A stretch of DNA of 64,000 bases from Limnobacter litoralis (GTDB lineage: Bacteria; Pseudomonadota; Gammaproteobacteria; Burkholderiales; Burkholderiaceae_B), in the NCBI RefSeq assembly GCF_030160455.1, contig NZ_BSOJ01000027.1:50810-114809 (forward strand). Reading direction: 5' to 3'. Every line of letters starts with the position of its first letter. The stretch's first letter is position 1. The notes beneath the pieces are model-generated. The model had not been told where the DNA came from. It ran no database searches and saw only the letters and a program-made list of their open reading frames with translations. Positions 1-8,671 of the stretch are shown in pieces. The translations under genes and the position numbers were made by a program.

Positions 1-1
1 C

Positions 2-421
2 GGCGCTGACGATTACCTGACCAAGCCCGTGCGCAAAGGCGAGTTTTTAAGCCGTGTGCATGCCACGCTAAGACGTGCCCAACCCGCTACAGCCCCGAAA
101 GCCACTGAGACCTACGGGCCCTACACATTCAAAGCGCTTGAATCCATCGTGCGTTTGAACGACGAGGACATCGCGCTGACGCCCAAGGAACTGAACTTGT
201 CACTCTTGCTGTTTCGCAACGCAGACAAAGCCCTTTCAAGAACCTACATTCAACAACACGTTTGGGGCAACGACAACATCACGACGCGCTCGATGGACGC
301 GCATTTGTCGCGCTTGAGAACCAAACTGCACCTGAACGATGCTGAACAGGGTTATCACCTGATGCCCATTTACAATTTCGGATACCGACTGGTTGCCACC
401 CATGCGACACACTCCGTTTAA
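2..421 (+). CDS. OmpR/PhoB-family response regulator, C-terminal part (5' end outside window)
   Basis: The reading frame is already open at base 2. It begins with GADDYLTKPV, the end of a receiver domain including the conserved Lys-Pro of the phosphorylation site. A winged-helix DNA-binding domain follows over about the last 100 residues (LTPKELNLSLLLFRNADKAL, then a recognition helix around TTRSMDAHLSRLRTKL and the wing with YGYRL-like NFGYRL). This is a two-component DNA-binding regulator whose phosphoacceptor half lies upstream of the window. Its last 20 bases overlap the start of the LysM-FecR gene. The CHASE2 histidine kinase two genes on is its likely partner, which is inference from gene order. 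Confidence 0.9.
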   Translation, partial: GADDYLTKPVRKGEFLSRVHATLRRAQPATAPKATETYGPYTFKALESIVRLNDEDIALTPKELNLSLLLFRNADKALSRTYIQQHVWGNDNITTRSMDAHLSRLRTKLHLNDAEQGYHLMPIYNFGYRLVATHATHSV

Positions 422-1739
422 GACCTTTACCCTGCTTTTTGCTTTGGCTGGTCTTTGCAGCCCGGCAATCTCGGCCGACAATGGCAATCTCGACTACACA
501 GTGATCAAGGGCGACACCATCTGGACCTTCTCTCAGGTCTACTTGAACGGCGATGAAGCCTGGAAAGAGGTGGTGAAGTTAAATGCGGTGAAAAACCCGA
601 AACTGCTGCAACCTGGCACTCATTTGCGGATTCCGGTCAACCTGTTGAAGCAGGAGCGCAGTCTGGCCACCATTGTTTCCAGCACTGGGCCTGTCAACCT
701 GATCCCTTTCGGACAAACTGCGCACGCTGCAAAAGCGGGTGAAACCGTGGCCTACAAAGACCGCCTGAGCACCGGACCACAAGGTTTTGCCAGCATCAAG
801 CTGCCCGACGGCTCAATCATCAGCTTGCCCTCCAACACCGAGGTGCAAGTCAACGCACTGGCCAAATCAGCCTTCAAAAACCGAATTGAGTCGGATCTCT
901 CTGTGCAGCAAGGCAAAGTGGAGGCCATCGTAACCCGGCAAAAGCAGGATGACCGCTTCATTTTGCGCACGCCTCAAGCCATTGCTGGCGTGCGTGGCAC
1001 AGAATTCCGATTTGGACTCGGTGAACAAGACAACACCCTGCTGGAAGTGCTCGACGGGGCCGTGGCATTGGGTGCGCCACAAGGCAAGCAAGAACAATTG
1101 GTGCGAGGGGGCGAGTTGGCCAGCGTTGATTCGCAAGGGCAACTCAGCACAACCAGCCTGCCCACTGCGCCGCGCTGGAATATCGACAGCAGTATTCAGG
1201 TTTCAGAGCAGGTGGATCTTGCCTTGGGCGACACACCCATGGCTGCACCCAATGTGCACGTTACCGTGGCCGACAACACCGCCTTTGACAATCCACGATT
1301 CGAGACACGCAGTGCAAACCCGGTGATTAATATCCCCGACCTGCCAGACGGCGTGTGGTTTGCCAAAGCGGCTTACACCCTACCCAACGGTGCAGAGGGT
1401 GAGGCCCAAACCCTGATGATCGACCGGCTGACTGGCAAAGGTGGTAAAAGTCCGTCGGCCATTCAAACAGATCCCAATGGCCGTTCAGTGACTTTCAAAT
1501 GGGTGCCGCTTGGTCAAGCACAGCGCTATCAACTAAGGATTACACCCTCAGCAAATGCACCGGCCATCCAACAAATGACTCAAGCACCCTCTGCCTCAGT
1601 GTGCTGTCTCAAGCCAGGCGCCTATGTGTGGCAGGTCAGCTACTTCGACAGTTCAAACACCTTGGTGCATGAAAGCCCTGCACAAACACTGCTGGTGGGT
1701 CCCAAGGTCAGTCTGCCGTCCGCGCCCAAAAGCCAGTGA
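402..1739 (+). CDS. Secreted LysM-FecR domain protein
   Basis: A 445-residue exported protein. The ATG at 402 gives a clean signal peptide (MRHTPFKTFTLLFALAGLCS, cleavage near ISA-DN); an upstream in-frame TTG at 393 is less likely. Residues about 30-82 form a LysM domain (YTVIKGDTIWTFSQVY to GTHLRIPV) expected to bind peptidoglycan. Residues about 105-210 match a FecR domain (DRLSTGPQGFASIKLPDGS, then TPQAIAGVRGTEFRF). The C-terminal 100 residues look like an Fn3/beta-sandwich (FKWVPLGQAQRYQLRI). The gene overlaps the regulator upstream, and its TGA overlaps the GTG of the CHASE2 kinase, so the three are probably translated together. LysM-FecR proteins often travel with CHASE2 sensors, so a role in wall or envelope sensing is plausible but inferred. 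Confidence 0.85.
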   Translation: MRHTPFKTFTLLFALAGLCSPAISADNGNLDYTVIKGDTIWTFSQVYLNGDEAWKEVVKLNAVKNPKLLQPGTHLRIPVNLLKQERSLATIVSSTGPVNLIPFGQTAHAAKAGETVAYKDRLSTGPQGFASIKLPDGSIISLPSNTEVQVNALAKSAFKNRIESDLSVQQGKVEAIVTRQKQDDRFILRTPQAIAGVRGTEFRFGLGEQDNTLLEVLDGAVALGAPQGKQEQLVRGGELASVDSQGQLSTTSLPTAPRWNIDSSIQVSEQVDLALGDTPMAAPNVHVTVADNTAFDNPRFETRSANPVINIPDLPDGVWFAKAAYTLPNGAEGEAQTLMIDRLTGKGGKSPSAIQTDPNGRSVTFKWVPLGQAQRYQLRITPSANAPAIQQMTQAPSASVCCLKPGAYVWQVSYFDSSNTLVHESPAQTLLVGPKVSLPSAPKSQ

Positions 1740-3985
1740 ATGACCCTGAAAAAAAGCCGGCACTGCTCAGGCCCCAGATCATTCTGGCGGCCTGGCTGAT
1801 TTTGTTTTGTGTGCTGTTCTCGTTCAGCAAAGCCCCCGAAACACTGAACCGGCTTTTTGATGACCTGGCACTCAGCCAGTTCCACAGAAAAGTAGATCCC
1901 CAACTGTTGTTGATCTCCATTGATGACAACAGCTTGAGCCAACTGGGTCAGTGGCCCTGGTCTCGCGCCCTGCATGCTCAACTGATTGATCGCCTTTCAA
2001 AGTCTGAGGTGAAGGCGGTGGCCCTGGACATCGTGTTGACCGAGCCTGCAAAGGCACCGACCGAGGACAAAGCACTTGCCGACGCAATTTCGACTACACG
2101 CATGCCTGTCTTTTTGCCCGCCATTCAGGCGGATCGGGCCAATTTGCCCGGATTGCGAAACGGGTGGCTGACACCCAGCGAAACCCTCAAAAGCAAGCCC
2201 GGCCAATGGGTTGACATCGGTGTCCATGTAGACCCTGACGGCATACTGCGCAGCTTAAAGACGCCGCAAAGCGATGCGGGCGCAATGCCCTCTTTGTCGT
2301 GGGCAATGGCAAACAGCGCCCTGCCCCAAATTTCACCCCAGCCTGCTGGAGTGTGGCACATTCCGTTTGCCGGCCCCGGGGGGTCAGTGCCTGCGGTGTC
2401 TTACGTGGAGGTGCTGAAAGGACAGGTTCCCAAAAGCCTGCTTGCGGGCAAACTGGTTTTTGTGGGTGCCACGGCAGCGGGTCTTCAGGACCTTTTTATC
2501 ACACCAGGTGGTGGCTACATGCCCGGGGTTGAAGTGCATGCCCAAGCCACAGACGCACTTTTAAAAAATCTGCACTACCGGCATCTTTCAACGGCATGGT
2601 CATGGGTTTTAGCGGTGCTGGCCGTGATTGGTTTGCTTCGTCTGTTCGGTCACAGTGCAAGCCGACAACTTGCATTGGGCGTGCTGATGTTCATTCTCGC
2701 CATTTTGGGCGTCATGTGGATCGGCGTTGCCGCGAAGGGGGTGTTCATCGCCCCGGCTCAAGCCCTGTTTGCCGTATTGATGGTGTACCCGCTCTGGAGC
2801 TGGCAGCGTTTGGAGTGGGTGTCCCGCTTTGCAAGCGAACAACTTGAAAAGCTGCACCCCGACAGGGCACTGGGCAATCTGTTCGGTTGGTCCGCGCCGC
2901 GCAGCCTTCACGCCGCCGAAGACCCATTGAGCGCGAAATTGCGAACCATCGAGGCGCTGCACACCCTGATTGGCGAGTCCGAAACTTTTTTCAGGACCAT
3001 TCTGGAAGAACATCCGCACCCCGTCATGATTGCGGACACGCATCACCGCCTGGTCAAGCTCAATGAACTGGCGCGTCAACAGTTTGCGCTGACTGAGGGT
3101 GCAACACTGCCAGAATTTTGGGGATCAGACACCTGGAACAGCCTGCTGACAGCGCATGAAAGTCAGGAATTGACACTTCAAGTCCAGTCGGGTCAGTCAC
3201 GCATCTTCTCAGCACAGGCCTTTTCAATTGCCAGCGGGAAAAATCAGTTTACTTTGCTGCTGCTGATCGACCGAACCGAGGAAAGAACCCTTCAACAGCA
3301 ACGCGACGACACCATCCGGTTTTTGTCTCACGACCTGCGGGCACCCCAGTCCAGCATACTCGCAATGATCGACGACGCCAGAGAACAGACCTCCGAGTCG
3401 GACAATCGGCCCTTGCTGGACAAGATTGCCGCTGCCGCCCGACGCACCCTGAGCATGGCGCAAGGTTTTCTGGAAGCCCAGCGGGCCGAGCACAACACGG
3501 TCAATCTGACGGAAGTGCAAATCAACAACCTGGCTTTGGAGGCGATTTATCAAGCCAGTGCCAACGCAAAAAGGGCTGGAGTCACTCTGACGCTCGAAGA
3601 AAACAATGCCCTGTATTACGTTCAGGGCGATCACGAACTGCTGGCGCGCGTGCTACAAAACCTGCTCGACAATGCCATTAAGTACAGCCCAGCCAAAGGA
3701 AGGGTGTGGGTGCGTTTGTCGACGAATCACGAACAGTCACCCGGCATGGTTGCAATCGAAGTTGAAGACGAAGGGCCCGGCATTCCAGCCACACAACGCG
3801 AACAGATATTCAAACCCTTCGTACAAGGCGATGCACCCAAGGGTGACAAGGGCATCGGCTTGGGTCTGCACTTCGTCCAACAGGTTGCCCGGCAGTTGGG
3901 GGGCAACGTTGCCTGTTTGGCCAGTCCGATGGGGGGCGCCTTGTTTCGGTTGGAACTGCCCTGCACCGACGTGGAATCGCTTTAA
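1736..3985 (+). CDS. CHASE2-PAS sensor histidine kinase
   Basis: A 749-residue membrane kinase with a GTG start inside the stop of the preceding gene (GTGA). Domain order: N-terminal membrane helix (about 15-33); periplasmic CHASE2 domain (about 40-270, including ISIDDNSLSQLGQWPWSR and the conserved GGYMPGVEVHAQ); three membrane helices (about 285-360); a PAS region (about 410-510, EEHPHPVMIADTHHRLVKLN); a HisKA dimerisation domain with phosphoacceptor His in FLSHDLRAP; and an HATPase domain with N box NLLDNAIKYS, DEGPGIP and GIGLGLHFV. It should autophosphorylate and signal to the OmpR-type regulator upstream. The FecR/LysM neighbour may supply the periplasmic input. All catalytic boxes are present. 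Confidence 0.92.
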   Translation: MNDPEKKPALLRPQIILAAWLILFCVLFSFSKAPETLNRLFDDLALSQFHRKVDPQLLLISIDDNSLSQLGQWPWSRALHAQLIDRLSKSEVKAVALDIVLTEPAKAPTEDKALADAISTTRMPVFLPAIQADRANLPGLRNGWLTPSETLKSKPGQWVDIGVHVDPDGILRSLKTPQSDAGAMPSLSWAMANSALPQISPQPAGVWHIPFAGPGGSVPAVSYVEVLKGQVPKSLLAGKLVFVGATAAGLQDLFITPGGGYMPGVEVHAQATDALLKNLHYRHLSTAWSWVLAVLAVIGLLRLFGHSASRQLALGVLMFILAILGVMWIGVAAKGVFIAPAQALFAVLMVYPLWSWQRLEWVSRFASEQLEKLHPDRALGNLFGWSAPRSLHAAEDPLSAKLRTIEALHTLIGESETFFRTILEEHPHPVMIADTHHRLVKLNELARQQFALTEGATLPEFWGSDTWNSLLTAHESQELTLQVQSGQSRIFSAQAFSIASGKNQFTLLLLIDRTEERTLQQQRDDTIRFLSHDLRAPQSSILAMIDDAREQTSESDNRPLLDKIAAAARRTLSMAQGFLEAQRAEHNTVNLTEVQINNLALEAIYQASANAKRAGVTLTLEENNALYYVQGDHELLARVLQNLLDNAIKYSPAKGRVWVRLSTNHEQSPGMVAIEVEDEGPGIPATQREQIFKPFVQGDAPKGDKGIGLGLHFVQQVARQLGGNVACLASPMGGALFRLELPCTDVESL

Positions 3986-4108
3986 GCCGCTTTCAAAATG
4001 CCATCGGTTTTGTTACAGATGATTACGGGGTCAACCTGCCCTGCCATTGCGCCGTTACCCTACAGCCTTGGAACAACAATCCACCCCTAAGGCAAGGGAT
4101 ATAAAAAG

Positions 4109-4486
4109 ATGACCCAAACCACCTACCGCATTTGCGTGCTGGAGGACAACCACCTGTTGCTGGAGCTACTGGTGGGTTTAATCAATGACAATTTGCCCAC
4201 CTGCTCACTGACCACATGCACCACCATGGCCGAGCTGGTCGATCAAGGCCTGAATTTTGATTTTCTGGTTTCTGATCTGGACCTGCCAGACTCGCCCGCT
4301 CACCGAACAGCGCAATATCTGGAAGCATTGCCGGCCAACACGCAAATTGCCTGCTTCACGGCGGATGAACGCAGTGGCAGGCAACTTGAACAGCGCACGC
4401 AGGGCCGCATTCGCTTTTTCAGCAAAACGGGCAGCATGGCCAGCCTGCTGAGCCTCATCAAAAGCAAGGCGGCCCTTCAACCCTGA
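4109..4486 (+). CDS. Stand-alone receiver (response regulator) protein
   Basis: A 125-residue single receiver domain with no output domain. The acidic pair is in VLEDNH (residues 11-12), the phosphoacceptor Asp in FLVSDLDLPDS (about 56), the Thr switch in CFTADE and the conserved Lys in FFSKTGS, so all phosphorylation residues are present. The start is supported by AGGGATATAAAAAG before the ATG. It lies 123 bases after the CHASE2 kinase on the same strand and may be a CheY/Spo0F-like partner of it. It converges on the PQQ dehydrogenase gene, with 11 bases between the two stops. Confidence 0.82.
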   Translation: MTQTTYRICVLEDNHLLLELLVGLINDNLPTCSLTTCTTMAELVDQGLNFDFLVSDLDLPDSPAHRTAQYLEALPANTQIACFTADERSGRQLEQRTQGRIRFFSKTGSMASLLSLIKSKAALQP

Positions 4487-4497
4487 AGGGTAAACGC

Positions 4498-6285
4498 TCA
4501 GGGTGCTGGCAATGCCCAAGCCCGAATGGTGTGGCCGGTTTGATAACCAAACAACTTGTTGCCACCCGCGGCTGCAACCACATATTGGCGCCCGTCGACG
4601 GTGTAAGTCACGGGTGGCGCATTCACGCCTGCATCGGCTTGCCCCGCCCACAGTTGTTTGCCGGTGTCTGCATCCACGGCAATCAACTTGCCCTCACCCA
4701 ATCCTGTAAACACCAAACCACTGGCGGTGCTCAAAACCCCGCCAATGAGTGGCTGGTCCACCTTGTGCTGCCAGCGCAACTTGCCTGTGTCGAGGTTGAT
4801 TGCGCTCAAGATGCCATAACGTTGGCCGTCGTCTGTCGGCGCCATGGATGAGTACTTCAATTCACCATGATCAGCATTCGCAGGCAAAGTGTGCAGGGTG
4901 TAACGCACCGGCCAGTGAATGCCGGCAACAAACACATCGCGGCGCTGCTCATCCACCGACACAGGCGACCAGTTTGAACCACCGATCACGCCGGGATAAA
5001 TCAGTGTGCCGGCTTCAGTCGGTTTCTTAAAGAAGTTCTTGCGCGGCACGAACGAGTCGCTTTTGTACAGCAATTTGCCAGTTATCCGATTGTGAGCGTA
5101 AAACCAGCCTGTCTTTCCGGCCTCGCCCACCGCTGGCACCTGCTTGCCCTTGATGTTGGCAGTGAACAAAACGGGCGGACTGGCCACATCGTATCCCCAC
5201 TGATCGTGCGGCACTTGTTGGTAATACCATTTGATTTTGCCGGTGTGAACGTCCAGCGCCACCAAACTGGCCGTGTACAGGTTGTCCCCAGGTCTTGAAG
5301 AACCCTCCATCTGCGGCGAAGGGTTGCCTGTGCCGAAATACAGAAGACCGTTTTCACGATCAATGGCCGGTGTACTCCAGGCGGAGCCGCCACCATACTC
5401 CCAAGCGTCCGGGTACTTATTTAACTCGCGTTTTTCCTGGGCTATGTTTCGCGGCAAGGGTACGCCATCGGGGGTGGTTTTGCGGAAATGTCCTTCCCAG
5501 CCTGTGGCAGGCACCGTGTCAAACTTCCACACCTGCTGACCGGTTTTGGCGTCAAACGCAGCCATAAAGCCACGGCGACCGTACTTGCCCGCAATGCCGA
5601 CCACCTCGCCCAGTGGCGCATTGGGGTCAGGCTTGTCCAGATGCAGCCCATAACCCACGCCGGTAATGCCCACAATCACCAAACCATCCACCACCATGGG
5701 GGCCATGTTGATACCCGCGCCCGAAGTGCCCGCGACGGTCATCTTTCCGCCGTTTGTGTTCAAGTCTTTGCCCAACGTGTCCGCGTCTTCGTGCACGCCC
5801 TGCTCACCACCGGTCACATCGACGTCCCACACCTTCTTGCCCGTTTGAGCGTCCAGCGCAATGAGTCGTGAATCCACCGTGCCCATGTAGACCAGGCCGT
5901 TTTCAACGGCAACGCCACGATTGGCTGGGCCACAGCACATGGGGCGGCTTTTGATTCGATCGTGGATGTAACGCCAGATTTCCTCGCCCGTGTCCGCTTT
6001 CAAAGCCACCACGCCATTGAAAGGCAGTGACACATACATGACGCGCCCCACCACAATTGGCGTGGCCTGAAAGCTGCCTGACACCTTGGTGTCAAATGTC
6101 CAGGCGGGCTCCAGGCGATTGACGTTGTGCACATTGATCTGCGTCAGCTCGCTGTGTCGCTGGTGCTGCCAATTGCCGCCAAACACAGGCCAATCGGTGT
6201 CCGCCCCCGCAGTGGCTGCAACAGCCAGGCTGGCAGCCACACACAGCGTGGCCGCAAGTGCAGTGGTTCTGAAGACGTGTCTCAT
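4498..6285 (-). CDS. PQQ-dependent (quinoprotein) dehydrogenase, periplasmic
   Basis: A 595-residue exported quinoprotein. The ATG at 6285 has AGGAAA upstream and a good signal peptide (MRHVFRTTALAATLCVAASL...ATA). The body is an eight-bladed propeller with repeated tryptophan-docking motifs (GEEIWRYI, GKKVWDVD, GQQVWKFD, GKIKWYYQ, GKLRWQHK, GKQLWAG). The vicinal cysteines in RPMCCGPANRG match the Cys-Cys disulfide that stacks on PQQ in this family. There is no C-terminal cytochrome c domain, so a separate electron acceptor is needed. The segment PHDQWGYDVASPP carries Gly where methanol/ethanol dehydrogenases usually have the catalytic Asp (WDYDG-type), with Asp two residues on; the substrate is therefore uncertain. 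It lies 101 bases downstream of D-tartrate dehydratase on the same strand. Confidence 0.88.
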   Translation of the reverse strand: MRHVFRTTALAATLCVAASLAVAATAGADTDWPVFGGNWQHQRHSELTQINVHNVNRLEPAWTFDTKVSGSFQATPIVVGRVMYVSLPFNGVVALKADTGEEIWRYIHDRIKSRPMCCGPANRGVAVENGLVYMGTVDSRLIALDAQTGKKVWDVDVTGGEQGVHEDADTLGKDLNTNGGKMTVAGTSGAGINMAPMVVDGLVIVGITGVGYGLHLDKPDPNAPLGEVVGIAGKYGRRGFMAAFDAKTGQQVWKFDTVPATGWEGHFRKTTPDGVPLPRNIAQEKRELNKYPDAWEYGGGSAWSTPAIDRENGLLYFGTGNPSPQMEGSSRPGDNLYTASLVALDVHTGKIKWYYQQVPHDQWGYDVASPPVLFTANIKGKQVPAVGEAGKTGWFYAHNRITGKLLYKSDSFVPRKNFFKKPTEAGTLIYPGVIGGSNWSPVSVDEQRRDVFVAGIHWPVRYTLHTLPANADHGELKYSSMAPTDDGQRYGILSAINLDTGKLRWQHKVDQPLIGGVLSTASGLVFTGLGEGKLIAVDADTGKQLWAGQADAGVNAPPVTYTVDGRQYVVAAAGGNKLFGYQTGHTIRAWALPAP

Positions 6286-6385
6286 GCTCGGTTTCCTGCT
6301 GTTACAAACAGAACATACCTTGCAATTTTCGAGCCTATTCAATGTGTTGCAGAATGACGCACCCGCAACACAAGGCCAGCAGGAC

Positions 6386-7552
6386 TCAATCCGACAGCGC
6401 TTTCATTCGGGCGTACAGGTCAGCCTTGCCTTCAAAGCCGATACCCGGCAGATCTGGCAAAGTGACATAGCCCTGCTGAACCTTCACACCATCGGGGAAG
6501 CCGCCATAGGGCTGAAAAAGGTCGGGATAAGACTCATTGCCGCCCAAACCCAGCCCGGCTGCGATGTTCAATGACATTTGATGCCCACCGTGCGGGATAC
6601 AGCGCGACGCAGACCATCCGTGCTGATGCAGCATGTCCAGTGTGCGCAGATACTCCACCAAACCGTAGCTGAGGGCACAATCAAACTGCAACCAGTCGCG
6701 GTCGGGCCGCATGCCGCCGTAACGGATCAAATTGCGCGCGTCCTGCATCGAAAACAGGTTTTCACCAGTGGCCATGGGTTTGTCGTAATAATTGCGCAGC
6801 GTGGCCTGCAATTCAAAATCAAGTGGATCACCCGCCTCCTCGTACCAAAACAGGTCGTACTGCGAAAGCGCTTTGGCATAGGCAATTGCCGTGTCCAGAT
6901 CAAAGCGGCCATTGGCGTCCACAGCCAGCTTCTGGCCGTCTTGCAACACACTCAAAATTGAGTCGATTCGGCGCAAATCCTCATCCAGCGACGCACCGCC
7001 GATCTTCTTTTTCACCACCGTGTAGCCCCGATCGATGTAACTTCGCATTTCATCTTTCAATTTGCCGTGGTCTTGCCCTGGGTAGTAATAACCACCCGCC
7101 GCATACACAAACACCTTGCGATTGGGTTGACCGTTGCCATATTTCTCAGCCAGCAACTGAAAGAGCGGTTTGCCCGCAATTTTGGCCACAGCGTCCCAAA
7201 CGGCCATGTCAATTGTGCCAATCGCAACCGACCTTTCACCATGGCCACCTGGCTTTTCGTTGGTGAACATGCAGTCCCACACCCTGTGCGGACAAATGTT
7301 CTGGCCGGTTTCATCCAGCAGACTGTCCGGGTTGGCCTCCAATATGCGAGGAATGAACCTTTCACGCATCAACTTGCCCTGGCCATAGCGACCATTCGAA
7401 TTGAAGCCATAGCCCACCACGGGTTTGCCATCGCGAATCACGTCAGTGACAACCGCCACCAGGCTGGAGGTCATCTTGCTGAAGTCGATGTAGGCATTGC
7501 GGATGGGCGAGCTAATGGGCACGGTTTGTTCACGAATTTCAACGATTCTCAC
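6386..7552 (-). CDS. tarD: D(-)-tartrate dehydratase (enolase superfamily)
   Basis: A 388-residue mandelate-racemase-group enzyme that closely resembles the D-tartrate dehydratase described from Bradyrhizobium, which makes oxaloacetate from D-tartrate. Visible active-site features: the Lys pair in YTVVKKKIGGAS, metal ligands in LAVDANGRFD, WYEEAGDP and MATGENLFS, and the catalytic His region CIPHGGHQMSLN. The N-terminal capping domain carries ISSPIRNAYIDFSKMTSSLV and NEKPGGHGERS. The GTG start at 7552 is supported by TAGGAG seven bases upstream. A LysR regulator is divergent 90 bases away, a classical arrangement for substrate-induced catabolism. The identification comes from recalled family sequence, so L-tartrate or another sugar acid remains possible. 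Confidence 0.82.
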   Translation of the reverse strand: MRIVEIREQTVPISSPIRNAYIDFSKMTSSLVAVVTDVIRDGKPVVGYGFNSNGRYGQGKLMRERFIPRILEANPDSLLDETGQNICPHRVWDCMFTNEKPGGHGERSVAIGTIDMAVWDAVAKIAGKPLFQLLAEKYGNGQPNRKVFVYAAGGYYYPGQDHGKLKDEMRSYIDRGYTVVKKKIGGASLDEDLRRIDSILSVLQDGQKLAVDANGRFDLDTAIAYAKALSQYDLFWYEEAGDPLDFELQATLRNYYDKPMATGENLFSMQDARNLIRYGGMRPDRDWLQFDCALSYGLVEYLRTLDMLHQHGWSASRCIPHGGHQMSLNIAAGLGLGGNESYPDLFQPYGGFPDGVKVQQGYVTLPDLPGIGFEGKADLYARMKALSD

Positions 7553-7613
7553 GGCATGTCTCCTAAGTGATGCGGTGAGGAAATCTTAGGCATTCAGTTG
7601 TACTTCGTGTTTT

Positions 7614-7631
7614 AATAAATCTGATTTTATT
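7614..7631. promoter_or_regulatory. Candidate LysR-type operator between tarD and its divergent regulator
   Basis: The 90-base gap between tarD and the LysR gene contains the inverted repeat AATAAA-N6-TTTATT. It lies just upstream of the regulator start, in the usual place for an autoregulatory LysR site. Being AT-rich, it could also be part of a promoter. Assignment is by position and symmetry only. Confidence 0.4.
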
Positions 7632-7642
7632 ATTCAGTAAAA

Positions 7643-8542
7643 ATGAAGACTGCCCAATCCAGCGAACTTGAATTCTTCGTCACCCTGGCTCGCCATGGCA
7701 GCCTGGCTGCCACTGCACGCGCACTGAACATCACCCCACCCGCCATCACCATGCGGCTTGCAGCCATGGAATCGCGTTTGGGCGTGCGGCTGGTGAACCG
7801 AACCACCCGCAAAATCAGCCTGACCAGCGAGGGAGAACTGTACCTGCAACACGCCAGCCGCATTTTGCAAGACCTGCGCGACATGGAAGACCAGGTGGCC
7901 AGCGGTGGCCAAACCCCACGCGGACCGATCCGGCTGAATGCCACGCTGGGCTTCGGGCGGACCGTCATAGCGCCTTTGGTATCGAGATTCTGCAAATTGC
8001 ACCCGGACGTACAGGTCAATCTGGAAGTGACTGATCGCCCGGTCGATCTGGTAGACGATGGTTTTGACCTTGCCATTCGATTTGGAGAACTGCCAGACAG
8101 TCGCCTTAGCGCACGACGCATCATGAGCAACCGGCGTTTTTTGTGCGCCTCACCGTTGTACCTGAAACAATGCGGCACACCGCGTACTTTGGCCGACTTA
8201 CAGCATCACCGTTGCATCGTTCACCGACAAAACAATGAAGCCCATGGCAGTTGGCGCTTCAACAAAGGCAAAAAAAGCGAGCTCATCAAAGTGCAAGCTG
8301 CGCTGGCAAGCAACGATGGAGACATCGTCATGGAGTGGGCACTGGAAGGACATGGCATTTTGATCCGGTCCGAATGGGACTTGAACAAATACCTGGAAAG
8401 CGGGCGACTTACCCGCATTCTGACCGACTACACACTGCCCAGCGCCGACCTCTTCGTTTACTTTCCCGCGCAATTGCATCTGCCGGTCCGCGTTCGCAAA
8501 TTGATCGATTTTTTAATCGACAACCTGGCCCAGCAAAAATAA
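7643..8542 (+). CDS. LysR-family transcriptional regulator (probable regulator of tartrate genes)
   Basis: A 299-residue protein of normal LysR length. Residues 5-65 form the winged helix-turn-helix (FFVTLARHGSLAATARALNI, then LGVRLVNRTTRKISLTSEG). The effector-binding domain runs from about residue 90 (GPIRLNATLGFGRTVIAPLV, with DLVDDGFDLAIRFGELPDS typical of the DmlR/TtdR-like subgroup). It is divergent from tarD, so it most likely activates the tarD and PQQ-dehydrogenase genes in response to tartrate or a related acid. That target is inferred from position only. Confidence 0.9.
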   Translation: MKTAQSSELEFFVTLARHGSLAATARALNITPPAITMRLAAMESRLGVRLVNRTTRKISLTSEGELYLQHASRILQDLRDMEDQVASGGQTPRGPIRLNATLGFGRTVIAPLVSRFCKLHPDVQVNLEVTDRPVDLVDDGFDLAIRFGELPDSRLSARRIMSNRRFLCASPLYLKQCGTPRTLADLQHHRCIVHRQNNEAHGSWRFNKGKKSELIKVQAALASNDGDIVMEWALEGHGILIRSEWDLNKYLESGRLTRILTDYTLPSADLFVYFPAQLHLPVRVRKLIDFLIDNLAQQK

Positions 8543-8554
8543 TTGAACTGGACT

Positions 8555-8580
8555 GTAACCAATTTCAAAAGCAGACCGAA
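8555..8580 (+). promoter_or_regulatory. Candidate SigF-type ECF promoter (GTAACC-N16-CGAA)
   Basis: GTAACC at 8555-8560 is followed after exactly 16 bases by CGAA at 8577-8580. As I recall, this is the element and spacing described for Caulobacter ECF sigma factor SigF, whose regulon includes msrA. It lies 91 bases upstream of the MxKDx-protein ATG and ahead of the whole secreted MsrB/MsrA operon. No sigma factor or anti-sigma gene is in this window, so the regulator would be encoded elsewhere. Confidence 0.55.
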
Positions 8581-8671
8581 CTGAAGAGTGTTCACGCACA
8601 ATCTTCTACACCCAGGCGTGATCGCATTTTTATCATTCAAGCCCATCCGGGCCAACCAAAGGAATTTAGAC

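Noticed and set aside
4480..4504. ACCCTGA/TCAGGGT inverted repeat as terminator between the lone receiver and the PQQ dehydrogenase genes
   Set aside because: Seven pairs with an 11-base loop, overlapping both coding ends and lacking T-runs; too weak to call.
8588..8671. Longer N-terminus for the MxKDx protein starting at 8588
   Set aside because: The added residues (MFTHNLLHPGVIAF) would bury the signal peptide; the internal ATG at 8672 has a proper ribosome-binding site.
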